Assembly (NCBI GenBank): GCA_012842765.1
Contig: DUWJ01000299.1
Location: forward strand, 1-5,616
Direction of reading: 5' to 3'
DNA length: 5,616 nt
Source: Bacillota bacterium
GTDB taxonomy: Bacteria; Bacillota; DTU025
The notes under the pieces are model-generated. The model had not been told where the DNA came from and searched no databases. It was given only the letters and a program-made list of their open reading frames with translations. Positions 1 through 5,614 of this stretch are shown here, piece by piece. Within the stretch, counting starts at the first letter, position 1; every line of letters begins with the position of its first letter. A program made the translations under genes and the position numbers.

Positions 1-1367
1 ACGAAGTAGCTCTGGAACACGATGAACAATACGATGATCGGCAGGGCTGATATTATCGTTCCGGCCAACATCGGTCCCCAGTCGAACGCCACTGCGTAGG
101 TGCTTCTGAAGTTGAGCAGGCCGATGGTCAATGTGTACTTGTCAGGCGGCGATGTGAGTATCATGAGCGGCCAGAAGAACTCATTCCACGTGCCCTGGAA
201 GGTGAGGATTGCAAGCGCACCCAGGGATGGCTGAGCCAGCGGCAGCATGATCTTGAAGTATGTCTGGAACGTGCTGGCGCCGTCGATTCTGGCCGACTCC
301 TCTAGGTCGTGGGGGAGGGATTCGAAAAACTGTTTCATGATGAAGACGGCGCTTCCGTTGACCATGGTGGATATGATGTAGCCGGGCCAAGTGTTGATCA
401 GAGTATCCACTCCGAAGAGTTTCGACAGTCCGAAAATGCCATCCCGCAGGACTAAGTAGTTGGATATGAAGGTGACCTGCCCGGGGATCATCATGGAAAA
501 CAGCGTTAGGAAGAAAAGCGAATTCCGGCCTGCGAAATCGAGGCGCGCCAGGGCGTAGCCTGCCATTGACGCGATGAGGAGCGTGGTTACTACACGTATC
601 GCGCTGAGGAGGAAGGAGTTCCTTATCCATAAGAGAAAGAGACTCTTTCCTGTTGTGCGGCTGTAGTTCTCCCTGAAAACGCGATGATAATTATAGAAGA
701 CGTATGGGATGATGCCGGATGTGACGTTGTTCCAGCTTTGGACACGTCCCAGCCTTTCCAGCCTGTTCGGCGCCAACGTGGCGGAGACGAATTTCTGATA
801 GAGCGGGACTTCGACATCCATGGGAAGCCTGTCGTATGTGAGCTCGCCTGTATGCCTTATCTCCCATTCATAGGTCACTCGGACCCTCCCGTCTACCTTC
901 CCGCGGGACACCTCTCTCACCTTGCTCACTACAGCTTCATCTGCGGCAAACGGCCCAAGCCTCACTGCGCCCGCTCCGGCTCCCGGAACGCGCCTCGGCA
1001 CTACAACGATTGGTGGTTCGGGGTCTTGGCCTTCGTCTACCTCGTAGGTTGCGCTGAACGGGACAATTGCTCCCGGAGCGAAAGCCCCGAAGAAACCGTC
1101 TCCTGCTCCCGCCTTGCCCAGGCGATAGGCTGCACCCCAGTTCACCGGCGAAAGTTGTGGTGAGCTGAGTGTTGGAGGCCATTCGGTGGGATTGTCCTTT
1201 AGGCTCGACAGGAATGCAAAGACGAGCGGGCCCATGAAAAAGATGGAGAAGAACATGAGCAGCACGTATATTGAGGCCGTCCGCGCCCATCTTCTTCTTG
1301 CCATGGCCTTTGATGGCTGATTGCTCCGTGCCCCGGCCGCTCTTCTGTCAACTGCTCTGCTTTGCAT
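1..1367 (-). CDS. MalG/UgpE-type sugar ABC transporter permease with a large extracytoplasmic insertion (C-terminus cut by window edge)
   Basis: This is the second membrane subunit of a CUT1-type carbohydrate ABC importer. It forms the translocation channel with the MalF-like partner encoded just upstream and couples to an ATPase through its EAA loop. The visible part has 455 codons. The last helix is nearly complete, so probably only about 10-15 residues lie beyond the edge. Helix 1 spans about residues 31-55, and the helix 2 to 6 core spans about 247-453. The EAA loop reads EESARIDGAS (356-365) followed by KIMLP (372-376), with Ser in place of the first Ala. Family members are usually 270-300 residues. 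The excess is an insertion at about residues 65-208, rich in Pro, Gly and Val and apparently beta-forming, on the outer side of the membrane. I chose ATG 1367 because AGGAGG (1382-1377) sits 9 nt upstream. The ATGs at 1376 and 1391 are less well placed. The family is certain and the substrate unknown. Confidence 0.93.
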   Translation of the reverse strand, partial: MQSRAVDRRAAGARSNQPSKAMARRRWARTASIYVLLMFFSIFFMGPLVFAFLSSLKDNPTEWPPTLSSPQLSPVNWGAAYRLGKAGAGDGFFGAFAPGAIVPFSATYEVDEGQDPEPPIVVVPRRVPGAGAGAVRLGPFAADEAVVSKVREVSRGKVDGRVRVTYEWEIRHTGELTYDRLPMDVEVPLYQKFVSATLAPNRLERLGRVQSWNNVTSGIIPYVFYNYHRVFRENYSRTTGKSLFLLWIRNSFLLSAIRVVTTLLIASMAGYALARLDFAGRNSLFFLTLFSMMIPGQVTFISNYLVLRDGIFGLSKLFGVDTLINTWPGYIISTMVNGSAVFIMKQFFESLPHDLEESARIDGASTFQTYFKIMLPLAQPSLGALAILTFQGTWNEFFWPLMILTSPPDKYTLTIGLLNFRSTYAVAFDWGPMLAGTIISALPIIVLFIVFQSYF

Positions 1368-1376
1368 CTGGATCAT

Positions 1377-1382
1377 CCTCCT
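1377..1382 (-). promoter_or_regulatory. Shine-Dalgarno sequence of the malG-like gene
   Basis: The minus strand reads AGGAGG directly followed by ATGATCCAG and then ATG. The first ATG (1376) touches the Shine-Dalgarno sequence and is too close to be used. The ATG at 1367 has a 9-nt spacer and is therefore the likely start. The 72-nt gap between the malF stop and this start shows no terminator, which supports co-translation from one transcript. Confidence 0.7.
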
Positions 1383-1439
1383 GACTTCCATCTTGGGGTT
1401 GTTCGGTCGCCAATCCCATAGATATGGCCTGCATTAGAG

Positions 1440-2552
1440 TCAAGCCCGCGAGAGCTTTCTTTGAATCCACGTAAGAATGAACGTAAAGGTCGCCAAAACC
1501 ATGGCCGCAGCTGAGGCCGCGCCTATTCTGGGCACTGCAGAACCAGGGAAAGCATTGTGGTATACGAAGTAGGCCAACGTTATTACGGATTCCAGTGGCG
1601 CTTGATCCCCTATGATGGCCACCTGGTCAAACATCTGTAGTGTTCCGATGAGCCCCATGGTTACAACGAGATATGTTACGTGTTTCAGCCCAGGCAACGT
1701 TATATGGCGGAACGCGGCAAAACCGGTAGCTCCGTCAACGGCTGCGGCTTCGTAGAGTTCGCTGGGAATGTCCTGAAGACCGGCGAGAAACAGGAGCATC
1801 ATGGTGGGCGCTGTGGTCCAGGTGTTCAGTATCATTATCGCTACAAGCGGACGTGGAATTCCCAGCTTGCCTGCCCATTCTGGGATAGTCTGGCGCGTGT
1901 TTAGCCAGATGGTCCTTACAGGCTCAACGCCTGGATTGGGCGATACTACCCCTGCGAACTGGAGAAGCCAGACCACGACCAATGACAGAAGGGCCGACGC
2001 CAGGATGAAGCTGGGCTCGAACCACGAACAGGGCTGCTTGCGAGTCCGCTCCGTAATCACCATGAGAACCTGGAGCACGACGAGGGAGGCGAAGAATGCT
2101 CCTATTATGGCTTTGCGCTCCAGAAAACTTGTCGTTAGGTAATTGAATATTCCGTTGCGCTGAAATAGCCACATAAAGATGAGGGTGATGACCACGCTCG
2201 ATGTGACACTCGGCATGTAGTACAGTGCTCTGAAGAACTTGATCCCGCGTATCTTGGTATTGAGCACTATCGCAAGGATCAGGGCGAATATGGTTTGAAA
2301 AAATGTGACGATGATAGAGAAGGTTACCGAGTTCTTGAATGCCCGCCCGAACTGCACATTCCGGAAAAGGTCCGCGTAGTTCTTCAGCCCGACCCACACG
2401 GGCTTCGAGAACATGTTGTAATCTGTGAAGCTGAAATACAGCGTGCGCAGGAACGCATATCCGAAGAATATCGCGATGAAGAAGATATACGGCGCAAGCA
2501 TTATATAGGGAGAAGCCTTTTCCAAGACGGCCGATGATTGTTTGGGTTTCAC
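1440..2552 (-). CDS. MalF/UgpA-type sugar ABC transporter permease with two extra predicted membrane helices
   Basis: This 370-residue protein is the first membrane subunit of the importer. Predicted helices lie at about residues 15-38, 74-97 and 110-131, then an extra pair at about 148-166 and 181-203, then about 236-259, 292-315 and 342-362. The EAA loop is clear: ELYEAAAVDGAT (265-276) followed by HITLP (283-287), the site where the ATPase docks. Six-helix relatives are usually about 290-310 residues, so the excess of about 70 residues matches the extra helix pair at about 145-212. The loop between the extra helices (TERTRKQ) is positively charged, as expected for a cytoplasmic turn. Translation starts at GTG 2552, behind an excellent GGAGGTGA with a 7-nt spacer from GGAGG. 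The stop is TGA at 1442-1440. The gene lies between the binding-protein and malG-like genes in the usual CUT1 order. The substrate cannot be inferred. Confidence 0.95.
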   Translation of the reverse strand: MKPKQSSAVLEKASPYIMLAPYIFFIAIFFGYAFLRTLYFSFTDYNMFSKPVWVGLKNYADLFRNVQFGRAFKNSVTFSIIVTFFQTIFALILAIVLNTKIRGIKFFRALYYMPSVTSSVVITLIFMWLFQRNGIFNYLTTSFLERKAIIGAFFASLVVLQVLMVITERTRKQPCSWFEPSFILASALLSLVVVWLLQFAGVVSPNPGVEPVRTIWLNTRQTIPEWAGKLGIPRPLVAIMILNTWTTAPTMMLLFLAGLQDIPSELYEAAAVDGATGFAAFRHITLPGLKHVTYLVVTMGLIGTLQMFDQVAIIGDQAPLESVITLAYFVYHNAFPGSAVPRIGAASAAAMVLATFTFILTWIQRKLSRA

Positions 2553-2556
2553 GATA

Positions 2557-2576
2557 TCACCTCCAGAGCGCTGGAG
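2557..2576 (-). promoter_or_regulatory. malF ribosome-binding site embedded in a small hairpin
   Basis: On the minus strand CTCCAG (2576-2571), a CGCT loop and CTGGAG (2566-2561) can form a perfect 6-bp stem. The 3' arm contains GGAG of the Shine-Dalgarno sequence GGAGGTGA (2564-2557), which serves the GTG start at 2552. The pairing is seen directly. That it limits translation of malF relative to the binding protein is inference. Confidence 0.5.
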
Positions 2577-2629
2577 CTACGCATCGAGGGAATGAAACGG
2601 TGAGGCAGGGAGGGACTGTCGTGCGTAGC

Positions 2630-2658
2630 GCGGCCGGCCAACATCAGCCTTAGGCCGC
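2630..2658 (-). other. Imperfect hairpin in the binding-protein to malF spacer
   Basis: The plus strand has GCGGCC at 2630-2635 and its complement GGCCGC at 2653-2658. An inner GGC (2636-2638) can pair with GCC (2647-2649), leaving a small bulge. GGCCGGCC at 2632-2639 is itself palindromic and offers a competing fold. It is probably part of the structured intercistronic RNA, and its function is unknown. Confidence 0.35.
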
Positions 2659-2661
2659 TTG

Positions 2662-2685
2662 CCCGACCGTCCCGCTCGGTCAGGG
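2662..2685 (-). other. Hairpin in the binding-protein to malF spacer
   Basis: CCCGACCG (2662-2669) pairs with CGGTC (2677-2681) and GGG (2683-2685), with one bulged A and a 7-nt loop. It lies a few bases downstream, in the direction of transcription, of the perfect palindrome at 2690-2715. No T-rich run follows on the minus strand, so an ordinary intrinsic terminator is unlikely. Confidence 0.45.
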
Positions 2686-2689
2686 AGTT

Positions 2690-2715
2690 TCGAAGCGCCC
2701 CATGGGGCGCTTCGA
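2690..2715 (-). other. Perfect GC-rich palindrome just after the binding-protein gene (stem-loop, possible attenuator or mRNA stabiliser)
   Basis: CGAAGCGCCC (2691-2700), the self-complementary centre CATG, and GGGCGCTTCG (2705-2714) form an uninterrupted palindrome. A flanking T-A pair extends it to 26 bp. It begins 19 nt after the binding-protein stop codon on the transcribed strand. No U-tract follows: the minus strand continues AAACTCCCTG. From knowledge of sugar-binding-protein operons, stem-loops here often protect the upstream message or reduce read-through, so that binding protein outnumbers permease. That role is inferred. A protein-binding site is an alternative. Confidence 0.65.
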
Positions 2716-2734
2716 TCCCGCCGCGCTGACCGCG

Positions 2735-3988
2735 TTACTTTCCGATCAGCTCATTCAATCTCTTCTGGGCTTCTTTCAGCGCCGCATCTGCAGACTGTTG
2801 TCCACTCATGACCGAGACCAGAGCGTCATTGATGGGCATCATCCAGTCACCGCCGTACTGACCGAATTCAAAAGGCATCACGTAACCGTCTGCTGCCCCT
2901 TCAAAGACGACCTGGTTCGCAACGGCTTCCTTGTCTGTCTTCTTGAAATAGGGGTTGTTGACGAGGGCCCGGCGTGACGGAAGCGCCAGCCCGCGTTCGA
3001 GAACCCATTGCTGCGCCTCTGGAGATGTCAGCAACTCCAGCACTTTGAAAGCCTCGTCTTTGTGCTTAGAGGCTGCGTTTATCGACCAAGACACTGTGAA
3101 AGTGAGGTTGCCGCGCTGGCCTGTTCCCGGGTATTTAGGCAGCAAAGTGGCGCCGTAGTTGAGGTTTGGGGATTCATCGCGGAGGAAGCCTACGATCCAT
3201 GCTCCCTCAAAACAGCAGGCTACTTTCTCGACCGCCAGGGCCCCGCCGCCCCATCCTTGGCCGATATCTGCCGGCATTACACCGATGCCCTTTGCAGCAA
3301 GACCTGTATACCAGTTGAAAGCGTCGCGGAACTCCTTGCTGAGAATATCGGTTTTGCCGTTCTTGTCGAAGCTCCTGAAGCCGGTGGCGTATGCGAACGC
3401 GCCCATTCTTGCGAATTCAGGCGACAGGCAAACACCGTACACTCCCGGGAAGGCTGCCTGGACTTTCTGAAGTTTGGCTGTGAAGGTGTTCCAGTCGTCA
3501 TTCTTGTCGGGATAGGGAACTTTCGCTATGTCAAACATGTCCTTGTTGTAGATGAGGGCGAGTGTATTGAAGTCCTTTGGTATTCCATACACTTTGCCCT
3601 TGTAGGTGAATGCATTGAGGAGTGCAGGGATGATGTCTTTCCCTTGCAGGATGTTCGACTTGGCCAAGTAGGGATCGAGGGGTTCAACTGCTCCTGATGA
3701 GAATAGGCCCTGGGCCCAGAAGATGTCGACGTAGAACAGATCCGGCCCAGTTCCTGCCGATAACGCGTTGACAATCCATTTGTCATAAGCGTCGGGTATT
3801 GGCTCGTAAGCTACTGTGATCCCTTTCAGGTTAGGCTGCACGAACCTGGCAATGAGCTCCTCAACGATTGCGGTGTCGGTCCCGCCGAAACCTGCTACGC
3901 GGATTTTGACATTGGCGGCCTGAGATGCGGTGGCGCATGCCAACATGGCCGCAAGTACCGCTACGCACAACACTCTGCGAATCTTCAT
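2735..3988 (-). CDS. Extracellular sugar-binding protein of a CUT1 ABC importer (SBP family 1)
   Basis: This 417-residue protein captures the transported carbohydrate outside the cytoplasmic membrane and hands it to the two permeases encoded downstream. Residues 1-24 form a signal peptide: MKIRR, a hydrophobic stretch, then ASQA before ANVKIRV. Cleavage after SQA by signal peptidase I is plausible. A lipoprotein is also possible, with MLAC at 15-18 as an imperfect lipobox. Family hallmarks are GTGPDLFYVD (79-88), KVYGIPKDFNTLALIYNKDMF (132-152), the FEGAW segment (260-264) and the C-terminal TSPEAQQWVLERG (321-333). Length is normal for the family. ATG 3988 was chosen because AAGGAGG (4005-3999) lies 10 nt upstream and the signal peptide starts there. 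An upstream in-frame ATG at 4090 would add 34 residues ahead of the signal peptide and is unlikely. Two adjacent cysteines (258-259) replace residues that are usually aliphatic. The ligand is unknown. Confidence 0.95.
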   Translation of the reverse strand: MKIRRVLCVAVLAAMLACATASQAANVKIRVAGFGGTDTAIVEELIARFVQPNLKGITVAYEPIPDAYDKWIVNALSAGTGPDLFYVDIFWAQGLFSSGAVEPLDPYLAKSNILQGKDIIPALLNAFTYKGKVYGIPKDFNTLALIYNKDMFDIAKVPYPDKNDDWNTFTAKLQKVQAAFPGVYGVCLSPEFARMGAFAYATGFRSFDKNGKTDILSKEFRDAFNWYTGLAAKGIGVMPADIGQGWGGGALAVEKVACCFEGAWIVGFLRDESPNLNYGATLLPKYPGTGQRGNLTFTVSWSINAASKHKDEAFKVLELLTSPEAQQWVLERGLALPSRRALVNNPYFKKTDKEAVANQVVFEGAADGYVMPFEFGQYGGDWMMPINDALVSVMSGQQSADAALKEAQKRLNELIGK

Positions 3989-4040
3989 CTTTAAATAACC
4001 TCCTTGTGAAGTCGGTTGTGAAATTCGCTTGTAGTCAGGT

Positions 4041-4059
4041 ACAGGGGCGATGCCCGTGT
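4041..4059. promoter_or_regulatory. Imperfect palindrome in the leader of the binding-protein gene (possible operator or RNA hairpin)
   Basis: The 19-bp sequence ACAGGGGCGATGCCCGTGT is an inverted repeat around a central A, with one mismatched pair (G/G). It lies about 50 bp upstream of the binding-protein start, where an operator or a leader hairpin could act. It does not resemble the CG-centred palindromes upstream of lacI, so binding by the neighbouring LacI protein is doubtful. No convincing -35/-10 pair was found in the 197-bp gap between lacI and this gene. Confidence 0.3.
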
Positions 4060-4185
4060 TAATTCGGAGAGAACACATATCACACTGCACTTTGCTAATG
4101 TAGTAGCTGTATTCTGTGTGCGCGGGTCTGACAGGGCATGGCTACGTGGTTCATATTCGCTGGGTTGCTGTATGCTCCATGGCTG

Positions 4186-5250
4186 TCAGTGCGCTTTCTG
4201 GACCACCTCCCGGGCAGGTCTGCGCTTATTTGGCTCTGCTGTAGAGCTACGTACTATCAGATTTGCCTTGAGGAGAACGCGAGATGGCGGTGTTTCCCCG
4301 TTGCACGCAGAGATCAGCATGTCTGCCGCAGTCTGGCCTAGTTCGTAACGGGGTTGGTCGAGGGTGGTCAGGGGCGGAGAGGACATTGCGGCCATATCAA
4401 TATTGTCAAACCCGACTACGGATAGATCGTCAGGAACAGTAAGTCCCCGTTCGCGGGCGCCTTCCAGCACGCCCATGGCCATGAGGTCTGATGCCGCGAA
4501 TACAGCGGTCATGTCCGGAGACCTGTCTATCATGGAAAGGAAGGCCTTTTTGCCTCCTTTGGCCGTGAAGTCGGCCTCGGCAACTAGCGAGGGATCGAAT
4601 GGAATCTCCAGATCGTCCAGGGCGTTCCTGTAGCCTTGGAGCCGCTCGAGGCTGACAGAGGCTTGTTTGTATCCATTGACGATACCGATCCTTCTGTGGC
4701 CTAGATCTGCCAGGTGCCTGATGGCGGAATGGACCGCTGACAGGTTGTCGCATCCCACTGAGAACGTCATGTCTCCGGCTAAGGGCATATCGATGGTGAC
4801 TATCGGAATTGTCGATGTTGTAAGGTCTGCGAGCCATGGATCATCGGTGCGGAGTCCCATCAGAAATGCGCCCTCTACCATTCGTCGCCTGCAGAGGTCG
4901 AGGTAAGAAGAGTTCGTTGAGTCGGGCGGACGGTTCGCCTTGAACACCATCATGTCGTATCCTTCCTCGGTAAGCTCATCAAGGAATCCATTGATCACTT
5001 GTCCGGAAAACGGGTGAGAAAAGCCTTCGCCCTTTTCCCTGCCCAACACGAAAAGCCCCATTACCCCGGACTTCTGAGTGACCAGGGTACGCGCTGCTAT
5101 GTTCGGCTGGTAGTTCAGCTCACATGCGATGCGGAGGATGCGGCTCCGCGTCTCCTCGCTTATGTCTGGGTACCCACTCAAAGCTCTGGAGACGGCAGTC
5201 ACTGATACACCGGCCTTTTCTGCAATATCCTTTAGCGTGGTGCGACTCAT
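4186..5250 (-). CDS. LacI-family transcriptional regulator of the sugar transporter cluster
   Basis: This 354-residue protein is a DNA-binding repressor or activator of the LacI/GalR family. The N-terminal helix-turn-helix covers about residues 5-38 (TLKDIAEKAGVS, then TAVSRALSG). The hinge helix is YQPNIAARTL (47-56). The periplasmic-binding-protein-like effector domain fills about 60-340 and shows GHRRIGIV (184-191), VFAASDLMAMG (250-260) and VVGFDNIDMAAMSSPPLTTL (278-297). Val17, Thr18 and Arg22 occupy the positions that set operator choice in LacI. Length is slightly above the usual 330-345 because of a basic tail. ATG 5250 was chosen because it gives the standard N-terminus and has GAGGAGG (5267-5261) 10 nt upstream. 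ATG 5298 also has GGAGG 4 nt upstream and would add 16 residues. The gene lies upstream of the transporter on the same strand, so local control of uptake is likely. The effector is unknown. Confidence 0.95.
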   Translation of the reverse strand: MSRTTLKDIAEKAGVSVTAVSRALSGYPDISEETRSRILRIACELNYQPNIAARTLVTQKSGVMGLFVLGREKGEGFSHPFSGQVINGFLDELTEEGYDMMVFKANRPPDSTNSSYLDLCRRRMVEGAFLMGLRTDDPWLADLTTSTIPIVTIDMPLAGDMTFSVGCDNLSAVHSAIRHLADLGHRRIGIVNGYKQASVSLERLQGYRNALDDLEIPFDPSLVAEADFTAKGGKKAFLSMIDRSPDMTAVFAASDLMAMGVLEGARERGLTVPDDLSVVGFDNIDMAAMSSPPLTTLDQPRYELGQTAADMLISACNGETPPSRVLLKANLIVRSSTAEPNKRRPAREVVQKAH

Positions 5251-5313
5251 GCGTTCGTGGCCTCCTCGTTTGTCGTTCGCAATTGTTATGTGGGGCATTG
5301 GGCCTCCACGGAA

Positions 5314-5327
5314 CTAAATCGATTAAG
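5314..5327. promoter_or_regulatory. Candidate LacI-family operator upstream of lacI
   Basis: CTAAATCGATTAAG is a 14-bp palindrome centred on CG, with a single mismatched pair (A/A). AATCGATT is perfect. LacI/GalR-family operators typically are AT-rich palindromes with a central CG. It lies 64 bp upstream of the preferred lacI start, a suitable place for autoregulation. Assignment rests on shape and position only. Confidence 0.45.
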
Positions 5328-5363
5328 CAACAACATTGACGATAAAAACTGCGTTTGCCTGCG

Positions 5364-5393
5364 GTTATGTGTTGCCAAGTTTTTAAACGCCAA
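5364..5393 (-). promoter_or_regulatory. Weak candidate promoter for lacI
   Basis: On the minus strand TTGGCG (5393-5388) and CATAAC (5369-5364) are separated by 18 bp. Each matches the sigma-70 type consensus at four of six positions. The pair lies between the two operator candidates, upstream of lacI. Such matches arise often by chance, so this is only a suggestion. Confidence 0.22.
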
Positions 5394-5423
5394 GGCGCTA
5401 CTGCGATGCACGGGCAAAATCAC

Positions 5424-5435
5424 TTAAACGTTAAA
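5424..5435. promoter_or_regulatory. Second candidate LacI-family operator upstream of lacI
   Basis: TTAAACGTTAAA is a 12-bp palindrome centred on CG, with one mismatched pair. Its core AACGTT resembles the GalR/PurR-type centre. TTAAACG recurs as a half-site at 5383-5389. The site lies 109 bp upstream of the other candidate, measured centre to centre, a distance compatible with looping. Function is inferred. Confidence 0.38.
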
Positions 5436-5446
5436 CCTAATGAACA

Positions 5447-5614
5447 CTATTCTACATGGGGCTGAAAAATCCTACCTGGGTTTGAAATAAGATTGGGGGG
5501 ATGGAATGGCCGGTTGGGTGCGGCCGTGTGGGCGAAGTATAGGCGAATAACCTCAGACTGAAACCGAAACCCGTTTTCTGCATCTTTCCGTAGCACTATT
5601 TCTCCCCAAGTACC
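5447..5614 (-). CDS. Possible C-terminal fragment of an unrecognised gene entering from the right edge
   Basis: One minus-strand frame is open from the window edge to TAG at 5449-5447, giving 55 residues and no start inside. The first part (WGEIVLRKDAENGFRFQSEV, then IRLYFAHT) has a protein-like mix of charged and hydrophobic residues. The rest, after about residue 30, is rich in Pro and Asn and looks less convincing. I do not recognise a family. A read-through into non-coding DNA, a degraded gene or a chance open frame are all possible. If real, it is co-oriented with lacI and ends 196 bp before it. The plus strand of this stretch offers only open frames of under 20 codons. Confidence 0.25.
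   Translation of the reverse strand, partial: GTWGEIVLRKDAENGFRFQSEVIRLYFAHTAAPNRPFHPPNLISNPGRIFQPHVE

Noticed and set aside
181..630. Minus-strand open frame of 149 codons overlapping the left part of the window
   Set aside because: It is a different frame of the MalG-type gene. The true frame reads through to the window edge with helices 2-6 and the EAA loop.
684..1163. Plus-strand open frame of 159 codons
   Set aside because: It lies antisense to the MalG-type gene, whose minus-strand frame is unbroken and has clear family motifs on both sides. The translation shows no recognisable domain.
1924..2397. Minus-strand open frame of 157 codons
   Set aside because: It is an alternative frame inside the malF-like gene. 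Its product is rich in Arg, His and Pro with no membrane helices, as typical of a shadow frame.
2690..2715. Rho-independent terminator at the perfect palindrome
   Set aside because: The stem is strong, but the transcribed strand continues AAACTCCCTG with no U-run. An ordinary intrinsic terminator is not supported in either direction.
3008..3697. Plus-strand open frame of 229 codons
   Set aside because: It is antisense to the sugar-binding protein gene, which has a complete conserved frame. The plus-strand frame has no ribosome-binding site evidence or family motif.
4129..4188. Distant inverted repeat TGACAG/CTGTCA around the lacI stop codon
   Set aside because: Only 6 bp with a separation of 48 bp, and no T-tract. 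This is easily expected by chance and not a credible terminator.
5440..5490. Short plus-strand open frame (16 codons) starting ATGAACACTATT
   Set aside because: There is no good ribosome-binding site, and it is too short and too unremarkable in composition to support a gene.
5455..5582. Minus-strand 42-codon open frame starting ATGCAGAAAACG
   Set aside because: It is only weakly preceded by GGAAAG, has low-complexity Pro/Thr content, and overlaps the edge-open frame that looks slightly more protein-like.
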